From NCBI GenBank assembly GCA_030220185.1, contig JASPKZ010009889.1, positions 62,001 to 126,000 on the forward strand: DNA of 64,000 nucleotides. Reading direction: 5' to 3'. The position numbers and the translations under genes are program-made. The notes under the pieces were generated by a model, which saw only the letters and a program-made list of their open reading frames with translations, ran no database searches and was not told the DNA's origin. Shown one piece after another: positions 54,177-63,853 of the stretch (positions are counted from its first letter, which is position 1; every line of letters starts with the position of its first letter). Origin of the DNA: Diploptera punctata. Lineage: Eukaryota; Arthropoda; Insecta; Blattodea; Blaberidae.

Positions 54177-55511
54177 CGAGGTGTGATCAATATGTTTCCG
54201 GAATGAGGCCATAAACCCAACACAACACTTCAAAGTTTCTATTCAGCACTGTCACCCTCGAAGTAGTCACCTTGGGAGTTGATACACTTGTCCCAGCGCT
54301 TCTGCCAATGCTGGAAGCACTTCTGGAAGTCGTCTTCTTTAAATGTGTCCAATGCCTTCTGCGATTCGCGCTGGATGACATCAATGTCCTCAAAACGATG
54401 TCCTCGGAGCCGAATTTTAGCCGTGGGAACAGGAAAAAGTCTGCTGGAGCCAGATCTGGAGAATAGGCTGGATGGGGGAACAGTACTCATCCTATTTTTG
54501 TCCAAAAACTGGCGGACAGAAATTGCTTTGTGTGCGCGGGCACATTGTCGTGATGCAGGAACCAGTCACCAGTCCTCCATTTCTCTGGCCGTTTGCGTCG
54601 CACACTCTCCCTCAATTTTTGCAACACTTGTTTGTAGTACACTTGAGTCACTGTTTGACCCCGTGGTACAAATTCCTTATGCACAATTCCATTAATGTCA
54701 AAAAAAAACAATCATTGACTTCACATTCGATCGAACTTGTCTGGCTTTCTTGGGGCGTGGAGATGCAGGACTCTTCCATTGCGTAGACTGTTGTTTAGTT
54801 TCTGGATCGTAGCCACAAATCCATGTTTCATCACCAGTAATAACCTTTTCCATGAACCGTGGGTCATTTTTTAGCTGTTCTTTAAGATCTGTGCAGGCAA
54901 TCACACGACTTTCCTTTTGGTCATTTGAAAGGAGGCAGGGCACGAACTTCGCAGCAATTCTTTGCATGTTCAAATCGTCTTTCAAAATGCTTTGAACACT
55001 TCAAAACGAGAGTGCTAGTGCATCAGACAGTTCTTGTATTGTAATGCGCCTATCATTTAATACCATTTCCCTCACTCGATCGATATTTTTATTGGTTTTG
55101 CTGGAAGTTGGTCGTCCCAGACGATTTTCATCCTTAACCGATGTCACGCCCCTTTTAAATTTCGAAAACCACTCAAATGCTTGAGATTTGCCCATTGCTT
55201 CCTCCCCATAAGCTGTTCTTAACAATTGATATGTTTCTGTTGCAGTTTTACCAAGTTTAAAGCAAAATTTGATGCATGTTCTTTGTTCCTCATAATCCTG
55301 CATTGTTGCTACACAGAGAAATCGCTGCATGCACAAAACACGTCTTCACTTCAGAGCTTCTACCAGCATACTGCAAGGTCAGAGAAGGTCGCGCGACCCC
55401 TCAAATTCATCACAAGGAAATTCTGAGTGTACAGCCTAGGTGAAAATTAAAAACTCCTCAATGGCATAATTGTTTTGAAGCCATTCCGGGAACTTATTGA
55501 TCACACCCTCG
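54177..55511 (-). mobile_element. Mariner-2 transposon, near full length, inactive
   Basis: CGAGGTGTGATCAATATG at the left and the complement of CGAGGGTGTGATCAATA at the right lie inside TA dinucleotides (54175-54176 and 55512-55513). The interior encodes one mariner-type transposase in four frame pieces. It differs from mariner-1 in termini and protein. Confidence 0.92.
54239..55336 (-). pseudogene. Mariner-2 transposase
   Basis: In order: EEQRTCIKFCFKLGKTATET and SQAFEWFSKFKRGVTSVKDE (DNA-binding half), RRITIQELSDALALSF, then after a shift LLSNDQKESRVIACTDLKEQ and KVITGDETWICGYDPETKQQ (first Asp). FFDINGIVHKEFVPRGQTV, then WFLHHDNVPAHTKQFL (second Asp) and, in another frame, PAYSPDLAPADFF (third Asp) follow. 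The end is LRGHRFEDIDVIQRESQKAL to RWDKCINSQGDYFEG. Three frameshifts; the DD34D residues are all still visible. Confidence 0.88.
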
Positions 55512-55650
55512 TACTGCACTACATATATGATAGTTTGATGTAAGTGAGAATAATATTGGCCTTACCTACAAGAACTTTAGAAATTTCATAAACTGTGGAG
55601 CAAGACCTTATTTCCCAGCACAGCTTCAAGTTTAGCAGCATCAGTCTTAC

Positions 55651-55723
55651 CTACATTTAAATACTGTAATCCATTCATAAAATAAGGACTGTCCTTAGGT
55701 AGCAAAAAGGAATAGGTTTCTAC
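55651..55723 (-). CDS. Candidate exon of an unknown minus-strand gene
   Basis: TTTTTCTTCAG on the minus strand precedes VETYSFLLPKDSPYFMNGLQ-YLNV and a GTAAGA donor, giving a 73-bp exon with protein-like composition. No partner exon or homology was found, so it may be a chance open frame within the plus-strand gene's intron. Confidence 0.2.
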
Positions 55724-56631
55724 CTGAAGAAAAAGGAAGAAATAAAGTGGGGGTTTGGTTATTAGCTCTAACATTGTTATTCTACGTATTCATGTTCCTT
55801 TGTCACAGGTTTAGGAACTCCCTGTTCTTGTTTTGTAGTTTCAGACAAAAGCCTCCAACCTTGGTCACCTCCATCTCTCCCTTTTTTCAATTATTTTCTT
55901 TTATCAAATCTATTTATCTTGTTCCAGATGGGTAATCCTTGGAATTTTTGAGTCTTTACCAATTTACATTTGTCAAACAAAATTACAAATAAAACTACAG
56001 TCACTCCAAAAATGTCTCTAAAGACATTAGTAGAAATTTTATTTAAAAAAATTGAAAGTTGAAAAATATGAAGGAATATTAAATTTTTTACAGAAATATG
56101 AACATTTTGCCAAAATATTATGAAATATGAAACAATATGAAGGTCTTATTTGATTCTACATAACATAAAATGTAAAGATACTTTGTCTGAGCGCTCTCTG
56201 ACTAATAGTTTAAAACATGAAATTTCATAAAAATCCTCGCTCTGGCTATATCTGATGAGTATTTCCCTATCCACCATATGGGTAGACCAGCAACTCGATG
56301 CGGATTATTCATGGTATAACATTAAAAAATTATTCTGTGAAAAGGGAATAAGAATATATGCAGAAAACATGACAGTATGTTTAATTAATTGTTTTCTAGT
56401 TGACCCGAGTATAATATGCTAATTGGCCCATGTGTGACATAGCTGTATTTTAATAACATAATTAAAGAAGAGGCAAATATTGTTTTCCAACTAAGTATTT
56501 TTGGTCTTTATTCACATTATACTTGCAACAGTATCCATGCCTTGAAAGCAAGAATCCAAAATAGCAGGTATGAGTTTCGAAAGTGACATTGATTTTAAAT
56601 CACTAACATTATCCAGATAAATTTCACAAAC
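55724..56631. other. Intron sequence, no gene recognised
   Basis: AT-rich, with no assignable repeat. Confidence 0.4.
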
Positions 56632-56643
56632 AGAACAATATAA

Positions 56644-56790
56644 TTATATTTGAAGAGAAAAATTATACGCTCAGACCGGGACTTGAACCTGGGACCCTTG
56701 GTTTTCTAGTCCCGGTCTGAGCGTATAATTTTTCTCTTCAAATATAATTTTATCCATCATTGAGATGTATGAAATTAATAATAAGAACAT
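56644..56790. mobile_element. Palindromic tRNA-FB copy
   Basis: Arms at 56644-56683 and 56708-56748 are perfect complements ending in the tRNA 3' half. The 24-nt loop is the reverse complement of the loop at 2540-2563. The tail ends ATTAATAATAAGAACAT. AGAACAATATAA flanks it at 56632-56643 and 56791-56802. Confidence 0.88.
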
Positions 56791-56844
56791 AGAACAATAT
56801 AAGTGTATTTAAAATAAAACAAATTTATGTTCTTGCTAATTTAT

Positions 56845-57041
56845 TTAACTTTCACAGGGAAAGAACACTGTGAGGTTTAATTTAAGAATTAAATTAATGT
56901 TTTTATTACCTCACCTCAACCGCCAAGAAACGACATAACACAGGTCGGCCAGAGGCTACTGAAGATGGAGATAAGCTCCGAAGCTGCAGTATAGAAGAAA
57001 AAGGATATGAGGTGAGGTAATAAAAACATTAATTTAATTCT
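56845..57041. mobile_element. Fold-back PLE element with hammerhead-like core
   Basis: AAGAATTAAATTAATG and TTTTTATTACCTCACCTCA face TGAGGTGAGGTAATAAAAA and its continuation. The loop holds CGACATAACACAGG and a ribozyme-like core (56956-56994). Flanks TATGTTCTTGCTAATTTA (about 56827-56844) and TATGTTCATGCTAATTTA (57042-57059) are a probable duplication with one mismatch. Confidence 0.7.
56956..56994 (+). ncRNA. Hammerhead-ribozyme-like motif
   Basis: CUGAAGA (56959-56965) is followed by stem II GGAG-AUAAG-CUCC. Then GAAG appears where GAAA is canonical, with stem III GC-UGCA-GU ending in A. Stem I pairs CUA with UAG. The A-to-G change at position 15.1 can still pair with U, but activity is doubtful. 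Confidence 0.35.
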
Positions 57042-57102
57042 TATGTTCATGCTAATTTAATTATTCTAATAAATTGAGTTAATTTCGAGTATTTGAATGT
57101 TT

Positions 57103-57365
57103 ATATTTAATTAATGTTGGGAAGTAAACATTATGAGGTATAATCATTAAAATTCATCGGAGAACATATTGTTTAAACAACTCACCTCATAGGATTCATG
57201 CTTCCATGATATCGCGATTTCAAACATAGTCATGTTCATCTTCAGCCATAACTCCGAGTGTTGGCTGAAAATGAACATGACTATGTTTGAAATTGCGATA
57301 TCATGGAAGCATGAATCCTATGAGGTGAGTTGTTTAAACAATATGTTCTCCGATGAATTTTAATA
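57103..57365. mobile_element. Fold-back PLE element with head-to-head hammerhead-like cores
   Basis: The arms (about 57138-57240 and 57262-57363) are complementary, from TCATCGGAGAACATATTG to CATAGTCATGTTCAT. The centre is ACTCCGAGTGTTGG. ATTTGAATGTTT flanks it at 57091-57102 and 57366-57377. The minus strand holds an intact core; the plus-strand copy has CUGAAAA. The element at 7494-7675 is a shorter relative. Confidence 0.85.
57204..57251 (-). ncRNA. Hammerhead-ribozyme-like motif, best preserved
   Basis: Read on the minus strand: stem I strand UUAUGG, core CUGAAGA (57245-57239), stem II GAACAU-GACU-AUGUUU and GAAA (57221-57218). Stem III is AU-CGCG-AU, then A at 57210 as the cleavage nucleotide, then UCAUGG. 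Stem I has six pairs including three wobbles. One unpaired U after A9 is the only departure from a minimal type I hammerhead. Predicted, not shown to cleave. Confidence 0.55.
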
Positions 57366-57377
57366 ATTTGAATGTTT

Positions 57378-58055
57378 GTTGCTTTGAGAAAATCTACGAA
57401 CCAAAGCCCTACAAAAAATCAACAATATGTTGGCTCTCATACTAAAAGTAAGATAGATATTTGTACAAACTCAAAAGCAGACGTTTAATTATGGATGAAT
57501 AAAAAAAATTTCATATAAGCATCTTGTCTATAATGTTAACATCTCTTTCCCTGGGATTGTGGGTATTTAAATCCCTGGCAGACAATTTAACAGAGTAGAG
57601 AACTGAAATGCATGCATTGAAATATAAATTTTTTTGTGACCATGCTATTGTTAGTTATAAACTGAAATTTACAGGGAATAGTGGCAGAATATTCAATTAT
57701 ATAATAAAAATATTACAGTAACTGAATAAAATGTTTTAGTATTTTGTTTTGGTATGATAGTTGTGGAAACATGGAGTTTTGTACAGAGTTGCACTACAGT
57801 TTGAACACATCACACTTTTTTTAACTTCATGGGATGAACACACTTTTCTTTTTAATTGGGGGCACATGAATCACTTTGTTTGTCTTTAGACTACCTTGTA
57901 GTAGAGAGTCAAAGTCTTTCTTTGGAGGTAGTGTTTGTAATGCATCTACTGGAAGGTGGAGCTTCCTCATCTGTCATTTTTCACACAACTTTGGTGTTAT
58001 TATGGATTCAATGCAGTCTAGCAGAAAGCATCAGCCTTTCCTTTTACTTTTTAAC
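57378..58055. other. No gene recognised
   Basis: AT-rich intron. The 57856-58110 frames overlap in two registers and have no domain signature. Confidence 0.4.
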
Positions 58056-58135
58056 AGAGATATTCTTGACGATTTTTATTATTAATTTAACACTTCTCAT
58101 AGAAGGATAAATTATATTTGAAGAGAAAAATTTTC

Positions 58136-58208
58136 GCCTAGACCGGGACTCGAACCCGGGACCCTTGGCTTTCCGGTCCAAGTGCTCTACCAACTGAGCT
58201 ACCGAGGC
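58136..58208 (-). repeat. tRNA-like module 1
   Basis: GCCTCGG-type module with intact A and B boxes. The anticodon stem has one mismatch (GGACC instead of GGCCC in the 5' strand and loop). Confidence 0.6.
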
Positions 58209-58436
58209 GAGTTACGATCTAGACGCAAATTTTTCTCTTATGTACGTTGTAATTCCCTCGCGCCAAATGCTTGAAACCATAGCTTCTATCTTTGCAAATG
58301 GCGGCTTCTTAGTTAAGAAGACATTTATTGGGAATCTAACACTACTTATAGCCAGTAGGGCTTCTATTGACGATTTTTATTATTAATTTAACACTTCTCA
58401 TAGAAGGATAAATTATATTTGAAGAGAAAAATTTTC

Positions 58437-58509
58437 GCCTAGACCGGGACTCGAACCCGGGACCCTTGGCTTTCCGGGCCAAGTGCTCTACCAACTGAGC
58501 TACCGAGGC
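58437..58509 (-). repeat. tRNA-like module 2
   Basis: Same type, with the anticodon stem TTGGC/GCCAA intact and loop CCGGAAA. Tandem to module 1 at 301 bp. Confidence 0.6.
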
Positions 58510-58779
58510 GAGTTACGATCTAGACGCAAATTTTTCTCTTATGTCTAGGCGAAAATTTTTCTCTTCAAATATAATTTATCCTTCTATGAGAAGTGTTAAA
58601 TTAATAATAAAAATCATCAATAGAAGCCCTACTGGCTATAAAGTAGTGTTAAATTCCCAATAAATGTCTTCTTAACTAAGAAGCCGCCATTTGCAAAGAT
58701 AGAAGCTATGGTTTCAAGCATTTGGCGCGAGGGAATTACAACGTACATAAGAGAAAAATTTGCATCTAGATCGTAACTC

Positions 58780-58852
58780 GCCTCGGTAGCTCAGTTGGTA
58801 GAGCACTTGGCCCGGAAAGCCAAAGGTCCCGGGTTCGAGTCCCGGTCTAGGC
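58780..58852 (+). repeat. tRNA-like module 3
   Basis: Same type in the opposite orientation. The B box GGTTCGAGTCC is intact. It is followed by the family terminus at 58853-58874. Confidence 0.6.
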
Positions 58853-58886
58853 GAAAATTTTTCTCTTCAAATATAGAGATATTCTT

Positions 58887-60214
58887 TTTTAGTAAAAATG
58901 TAACTATTTGGTGGAGCCATTTCTAGCAAATAGTATACAAGTTTCTTCATCCACTTGGCGGTTTTATGGCAACAAAGATAATAATGTAGAATAAGATCTG
59001 CCTCATCTACCCCTTCCATATGTTGATTATATTATTTTTGCACTGTGAATGGCAGAAATAAGTTTCACTGGCCTATTGTCTTTCCACCACACAAATATAC
59101 ATTCACCTTTTCTACATTTTCGTAGTAAATTTTCAGTTGTTTGATTGTTTGATGACACCCTTTGTCCAGACGAAATATTCTGTTAACATGTGTTTTTTTT
59201 TGTAAAACCATTTTGCACAACTCAACATTTTTTATCCATACCAAGCTGCATGAAAAAGGGGCCATGTGGACCAATAATTCTCAATTTCTGGATGCCTATC
59301 TATTCTGGTCATAAATACTATAACTAAAAATGTCAAAATTTTCATTGAAATAATCTATAATTTCTTAATTTTTTTTTTTAATTTAAGTCATGTGAATGTG
59401 GAGATAATGTGTAGATATTGGTGGGCATAATGGTTAGTTTTCTCTTCAATTGATTTCATAAGATCATCGTACAGAAATATTTTCAAAAATTAAAATGGTT
59501 TTACTATTGCTTTCAATATCAATTTTGAGTCCACTGTCACCAATAAAAGGAATGATTTTAGGAATAATATCGTCCTTTGTCTATTTTTCAGACATGATTT
59601 TTTTTGTTCTAGTAGACTGTACACATGTGCTTTCTTTTAAACAGTTGTCATTATTTTCAATTCCTGGAACATTTTCTTCAAATTCATGAAGGTCTGAAAT
59701 CACCACTGATGGCACAGATTTCATTTAGAATATGCTGAAGTTCTATGGGATATAAATTCCGACCTCTTATGCAAAGCCATATTGAACTGATATATAAAAT
59801 TTATAATGTAATTAAAAATGTGATTCACTCACTTACAGTGGAACAGCTGAATAAACATACTGCTTGGTTTCAAGGATAAACATTCCTCCACAATCTAATG
59901 AAGTTTAGTCAGCACATTTTTTGTCTGAAGCAAACAAAGATGACGAATACATGGGTGTGTGACATGGCAAATAACTGTTTTGATGCCAAATAACTCTTAG
60001 ATTTGTCTTGGTGTGATATCGCACTGACACAAGGAAAAGGGTTAAGATGCTCTTATGAAAATTACAAAACCCATTTATACTCATTTCATTACCTTACTCC
60101 ATCTTAATTACTATAGGCATGATACATAATATACTATTATGTTTGCTTAATAATGAGAAGTATTTTGACTCTTTTAAAGTATTATTATTTTTTTAGTTTG
60201 TTTTCGTTTTGCAG
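58887..60214. other. Intron sequence, no gene recognised
   Basis: AT-rich intron up to the acceptor TTTTGCAG at 60214. Confidence 0.4.
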
Positions 60215-60402
60215 TGTATGGTTCCTCATTTGGAATTATTATTGTTAGTTTGACACAATTAGCTTTAAGAGCATGTTTGCTAAGTGAAGAAATTCACCAT
60301 TGCCCTGCAAGGTATCCAGATTATAAAACTGCAGCTATGAGAGCATTTGACATGAATATCAAAACTGCATTATCTATTGGAATTTCATGTATAATTATTG
60401 TG
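60215..60402 (+). CDS. Multi-pass membrane protein, exon C
   Basis: 188 bp encode (V)YGSSFGIIIVSLTQLALRA, a membrane segment, then CLLSEEIHHCPARYPDYKTA, AMRAFDMNI and a third segment KTALSIGISCIIIV. The acceptor is GTTTTGCAG, the donor GTAAGT at 60403, entry phase 1 and exit phase 0. The polar loop between the two segments has two cysteines. This is the strongest evidence that the gene is real: a long, coherent, well-bounded exon. Confidence 0.82.
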
Positions 60403-60435
60403 GTAAGTTTTTATAGTTAAATATAAATGAGTATA

Positions 60436-60686
60436 TCGTCGCTTAAGAAACAATACCGCGTAATTGACACTTTTGGTGAAATTGACATTTTTATACTGTT
60501 AGCATCACGGAAGAAGTGCGCTCAGTTCTAACATAGATTGGGATGAAATTTTGTACCATGACCTTGCTAAACTTATAGATACAATGGTTTCAATGTATAG
60601 GTACTAAGGGAAAAGTAAACAGTTTTTTGTTTCTCATGTAAAATGTTTATTTTGTTAGTTACGCGGTATTGTTTCTTAAGCGACGA
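60436..60686. mobile_element. 251-bp element with 28-bp terminal inverted repeats
   Basis: TCGTCGCTTAAGAAACAA and on to CGCGTAA at 60436-60463 is a perfect inverted copy of 60659-60686. The interior has no coding frame. No target-site duplication could be seen, so superfamily is unknown. It starts 33 bp after the exon C donor. Confidence 0.7.
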
Positions 60687-60837
60687 AACGGAGAATGGAT
60701 GAAGTCCAAGATATTTAGCATTATCAAACGTGTGTTTGTTTTTTTTTTCTAATGCCATCCACTGTATTTACAGGCTTTTTTTTTTTGTGCTGGGCAAATA
60801 GATGACATTAATACAGTCTATTTTAAATTTACACACC

Positions 60838-61322
60838 ACTTCAGCAGACAACTTTACATAGATGATGAATACATCATTGTATTGTGTACAGAGAAGAGTG
60901 TAGAATAAGTGAATGTTTATGTGTTGTGTAATGTAAAGTGTGCTGTAAAAGGGATGATGATAAAGAGAAGAGAGAATGTGAAACACAGGTATGGCGTGCA
61001 GCCTACTCCTGTCTAAAAGCACCAAAGGTGCTGCCTGGCTTAAAGTCCCCATCCGATGGACAAATTGCTATCAACAGTACCACACTTCTCAACATATGAC
61101 TGCATAGGGATTTGGAATTAGAAACAGGAATCTAATGCACAGTCTAGCGATTAAAAATTGTACACCACCACCCCTCCTAGTCCCAAAATTGAAAAATGTT
61201 ACAATTAAATTAGTTTAACAATTAAAATTTTCAACCCCGCTGGGTATCGAACCCAGTCCCACTACTCAAGAAGTAGGCATGCTACCACCTGACCTAGCAT
61301 AGAGGACCGCATTACCAAACAA
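60838..61322 (-). mobile_element. SINE-4, reverse orientation
   Basis: The right end is a reverse tRNA-like head: B-box complement GGGTATCGAACCCAG and A-box complement TGCTACCACCTGACCTAGCA. The body (GCAGCCTACTCCTG, GATTAAAAATTGTACACCAC) recurs at 62520-62940. Confidence 0.75.
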
Positions 61323-61451
61323 CAACAATGTAAATGTATGTTTTTAGGTTGGATAAAGGCATAAAAATTTATTAATGACCATGACAGTGGACAAAGTTTG
61401 TTTATAGCAGGTTTTATATGCCCATATGTGGTTAAAACTGATTAATATAAG
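61323..61451. other. Short spacer
   Basis: Nothing recognised. Confidence 0.3.
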
Positions 61452-61463
61452 TTAAGTTATATA

Positions 61464-61711
61464 TTAAAATTAATTTGGGAAGTAAATATTATGAGATTAT
61501 ATCATTAATATTGAGTGGAGAACATATTTTTAATAACTCACCTCATACAATTTCAAATTTGATTTAAGACCATTGGTTTCGAATGAACTTAGTTGGAGTC
61601 ATGAAAATAAACTGAAGATGAATGAAACATTAATTCGAAACCAATGGTCTTAAATGAAATAAATTTGAATTGTATGAAGTGAGTTATTAAAAATATGTTC
61701 TCCACTCAATA
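61464..61711. mobile_element. Fold-back PLE element with hammerhead-like core
   Basis: Arms (about 61495-61582 and 61634-61708) run from GAGTGGAGAACATATTTTT to CCATTGGTTTCGAA. The loop holds CUGAAGA, stem II GAAU/AUUC, GAAA and CC-AAU-GG-UC (61612-61649). Stem I cannot form locally, so a working ribozyme is unlikely. Flanks TTAAGTTATATA (61452-61463) and TTAAGTTATGTA (61712-61723) match at 11 of 12 bases. Confidence 0.75.
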
Positions 61712-61814
61712 TTAAGTTATGTATATATTTTTATCTTTTAGTCACTAAGTAAAAATTGTTATTTAAATATAAATAGTCTTCCCATCCAAATAATACCCTT
61801 AGTTCAAAATTTGA

Positions 61815-61925
61815 AGGACTACCTTAGTTGCCTACTAGATATCTCATTAAAGTGATGCACTGATCACATGTCACTCCCATATGGGAGCACCCATGTCTCC
61901 ATGAGATACATATAGAGTATATTCA
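61815..61925 (+). mobile_element. SINE-1 3' fragment
   Basis: GGACTACCTTAGTTGCCTAC and TAGATATCTCATTAAAGTGA match the 3' part of the SINE-1 copy at 16430-16490. Confidence 0.55.
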
Positions 61926-62519
61926 TACTTAAAAAATGTTACAAATTTAAATTCAAACTGAAGTCAGTTACAAAATATTCTCATTGTTTTGTGAACTTCA
62001 ACATTCAGTTCACTTGTAAAACTCTTTTGTGTTGTACAATAGATTCTCAATTTTTCCACCCTCTATTAATAAATCAGTTTATTTGATCCCCTTTTTTAAT
62101 TTTTTTAAATAGCTGTGCATGAAAATTATGTCAATAATTTATTAATACGCAGGATCTTCTGGGTGATGATAAAAGTTGATTTCTTGGTTCGATATGTATA
62201 CATGGCTTATAGATTGCAAAAAGCAAGTTAATAGTGTATAATGGTTATTTACATTATATCAATTGTAATTGAGGTTCTATGGATGAGTTGAGATGTTTAT
62301 GGCCATTATAGCTCAGCTGCAACTTTTAAATAAATTCAAAGAACACCTTCAAATCATTTACAAACAAAAATTTATGACAATTTACTAGAATCCACTACCA
62401 CATTTATGCCAGCTTTCTTCTTAATATTAGTCAAACAAAAACTAATTTCAAATAAAAATTAATGAGAGTAAGTGTCTAGCTAGATAGATCACTTTAATGT
62501 TCTATATTTTTCAGTTTAT
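61926..62519. other. Intron sequence, no gene recognised
   Basis: AT-rich spacer. Confidence 0.4.
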
Positions 62520-62940
62520 GTGCCATTTCAGCATAGTTACATAGAGAAAAGTGTTTTACGTGTTTGTATGTAGTGTGTATTATATGTGGGATTATGAAGA
62601 GAAAGGAAAATGTTAATAATTGCTGGCATGTAGCCTACTCATGTTGGAAAACACCAAGTAGACCACCAGGCTTAACATCTCCTATCAATGGATAAATTAG
62701 TGTCAACAGCACCATATGCCTTCTCAACATATTACTTCTGAGGGGTTTGGAATTTAATCCAGGCTTCTGGTGCATAATCTAGCAATTAAAAATTGTACAT
62801 CATCATTCCTCCTTGTCCCGAAATTGAAAATTTTACAATTAAGTTTCCAAATTTCTAGGGTATCATCAAACCCAGACCTGTTAGTCAGGAAGCAGACATG
62901 CTATAACCTGAGTTAGTGTGGCAGACATGCAATTTAAAAT
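62520..62940 (-). mobile_element. SINE-4, reverse orientation, older copy
   Basis: GCATGTAGCCTACTCATG, AATCTAGCAATTAAAAATTG and GGTATCATCAAACCCAGAC match 60960-61270 with many substitutions; the tRNA-like boxes are decayed. Confidence 0.7.
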
Positions 62941-63036
62941 AAAAAAGAACTGGATTGTGTTCATGATAGGAAAAGTTGAAGAAAAAAAGTTCTCAATTCA
63001 GTGAAGTTACAGTGCCTAAGAAGAAGAGAATTCCTC

Positions 63037-63255
63037 TTCCATGGTATGACATGCCTAGAAAGCACTTAGCCTCACATCCACATGTGTTAATTCAAGAGGC
63101 AGATGATCATCTAATCAGTATAGTGGTGGCATATAGTCAACATATCGTATCACTTCAGCCATTATAACTGGTTTTCTTATCCTGGAGTCACTACTTATTG
63201 TAGCTATCCAAACTCCTCATGATACTGCAGAGCGCATCTTTTGCTGCTTATCTAT
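63037..63255 (-). mobile_element. SINE-5, reverse orientation, partial
   Basis: TGACATGCCTAGAAAGCACT, CATCCACATGTGTTAATTC and TTGTAGCTATCCAAACTCC match the family body. It lies head to head with the next copy. Confidence 0.65.
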
Positions 63256-63261
63256 AGAAGT

Positions 63262-63650
63262 GAGTCCCATGGCATAGCCGAGTTGTTTAAGGCATGATGC
63301 CTTGGTGCAGAACTACAGGACTTGTGCTGATTTGAGTATCCATGGAGAAATACATTTTTTCATGGAATTTCAGCCAGTATGAGAATGATGCCCATTATGA
63401 GGAATTTGGGTAGCTAGAATGAATAGCAGCTCTGTGTTGAGGAAAAAAAAGCTATAATGTAGGGCACTCAGCATGTTGACCACATGTCACTCCTATACTG
63501 GCTATATGATAGTCCACCTCTGTAAATGACACCAGTGGATGTGAAGCCAGTAGCTGGCTGACAAGCCAAGGGCCTTCTAGGTGTATCGCACCATAGGGTT
63601 TAGTTTATTTCAATGACGGGACCCGTAACCTACTTCCAGAAGGGCCTCCT
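63262..63650 (+). mobile_element. SINE-5, with tRNA-Leu/Ser-like head
   Basis: ATGGCATAGCCGAGTTGTTT and AAGGC resemble the A-box half of a leucine or serine tRNA. The body (GAGGAATTTGGGTAGCTAG, GACCACATGTCACTCC, GCCAAGGGCCTTCTAGGTG) is the complement of the copies at 26630 and 45236. Confidence 0.7.
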
Positions 63651-63739
63651 AAGTCCTTTACCTCCCTCAGAATAAAAAAAAAATATCTTCTGCTTTATTG
63701 ATAATAATATCTTAGGACATACTTTCATTATTTTCACAG

Positions 63740-63853
63740 CTTGGAACAATCATCATACGTGAAAATCCAGTAGTATATGTATGGAATATGGGACCATTAC
63801 CAAACATGATGATATATGTTGCAAGTTTCTGTTTCTCTTATCTCATACGAATG
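63740..63853 (+). CDS. Multi-pass membrane protein, exon D
   Basis: TTTTCACAG precedes LGTIIIRENPVVYVWNMGPL and PNMMIYVASFCFSYLIRM, followed by GTAAGT at 63854. 114 bp, phase 0 on both sides, joining exon C in frame. It holds the end of the third and the fourth predicted membrane segments. The gene continues beyond the window. Confidence 0.8.

Larger units (their letters stand above)
58068..58874. mobile_element. tRNA-FB composite: two tandem units and one inverted unit
   Basis: The element carries tRNA-like modules at 58136-58208 (-), 58437-58509 (-) and 58780-58852 (+). The first two are 301 bp apart with near-identical spacers. The third unit is inverted and its spacer complements theirs. 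AGAGATATTCTT flanks the whole at 58056-58067 and 58875-58886, so the three-unit array inserted as one piece. It starts CGATTTTTATTATTAAT and ends TTTTTCTCTTCAAATAT, the two termini of the family. No open frame. Confidence 0.9.

Noticed and set aside
58136..58852. Functional tRNA genes
   Set aside because: The modules have A and B boxes, but C33 instead of U33, nominal Ser anticodons without a long variable arm, acceptor mismatches, and they lie inside multi-copy transposed repeats. A tRNAscan-SE run with pseudogene scoring would settle it.
58068..58874. Classical retrozyme with hammerhead
   Set aside because: I searched the tRNA-FB unit on both strands for CUGANGA with GAAA and found none, so retrozyme is used only as an analogy.
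60436..60686. Structural RNA or microRNA precursor
   Set aside because: The perfect inverted repeats lie at the two ends of a 251-bp unit, which is better explained as a transposon-type terminal repeat.
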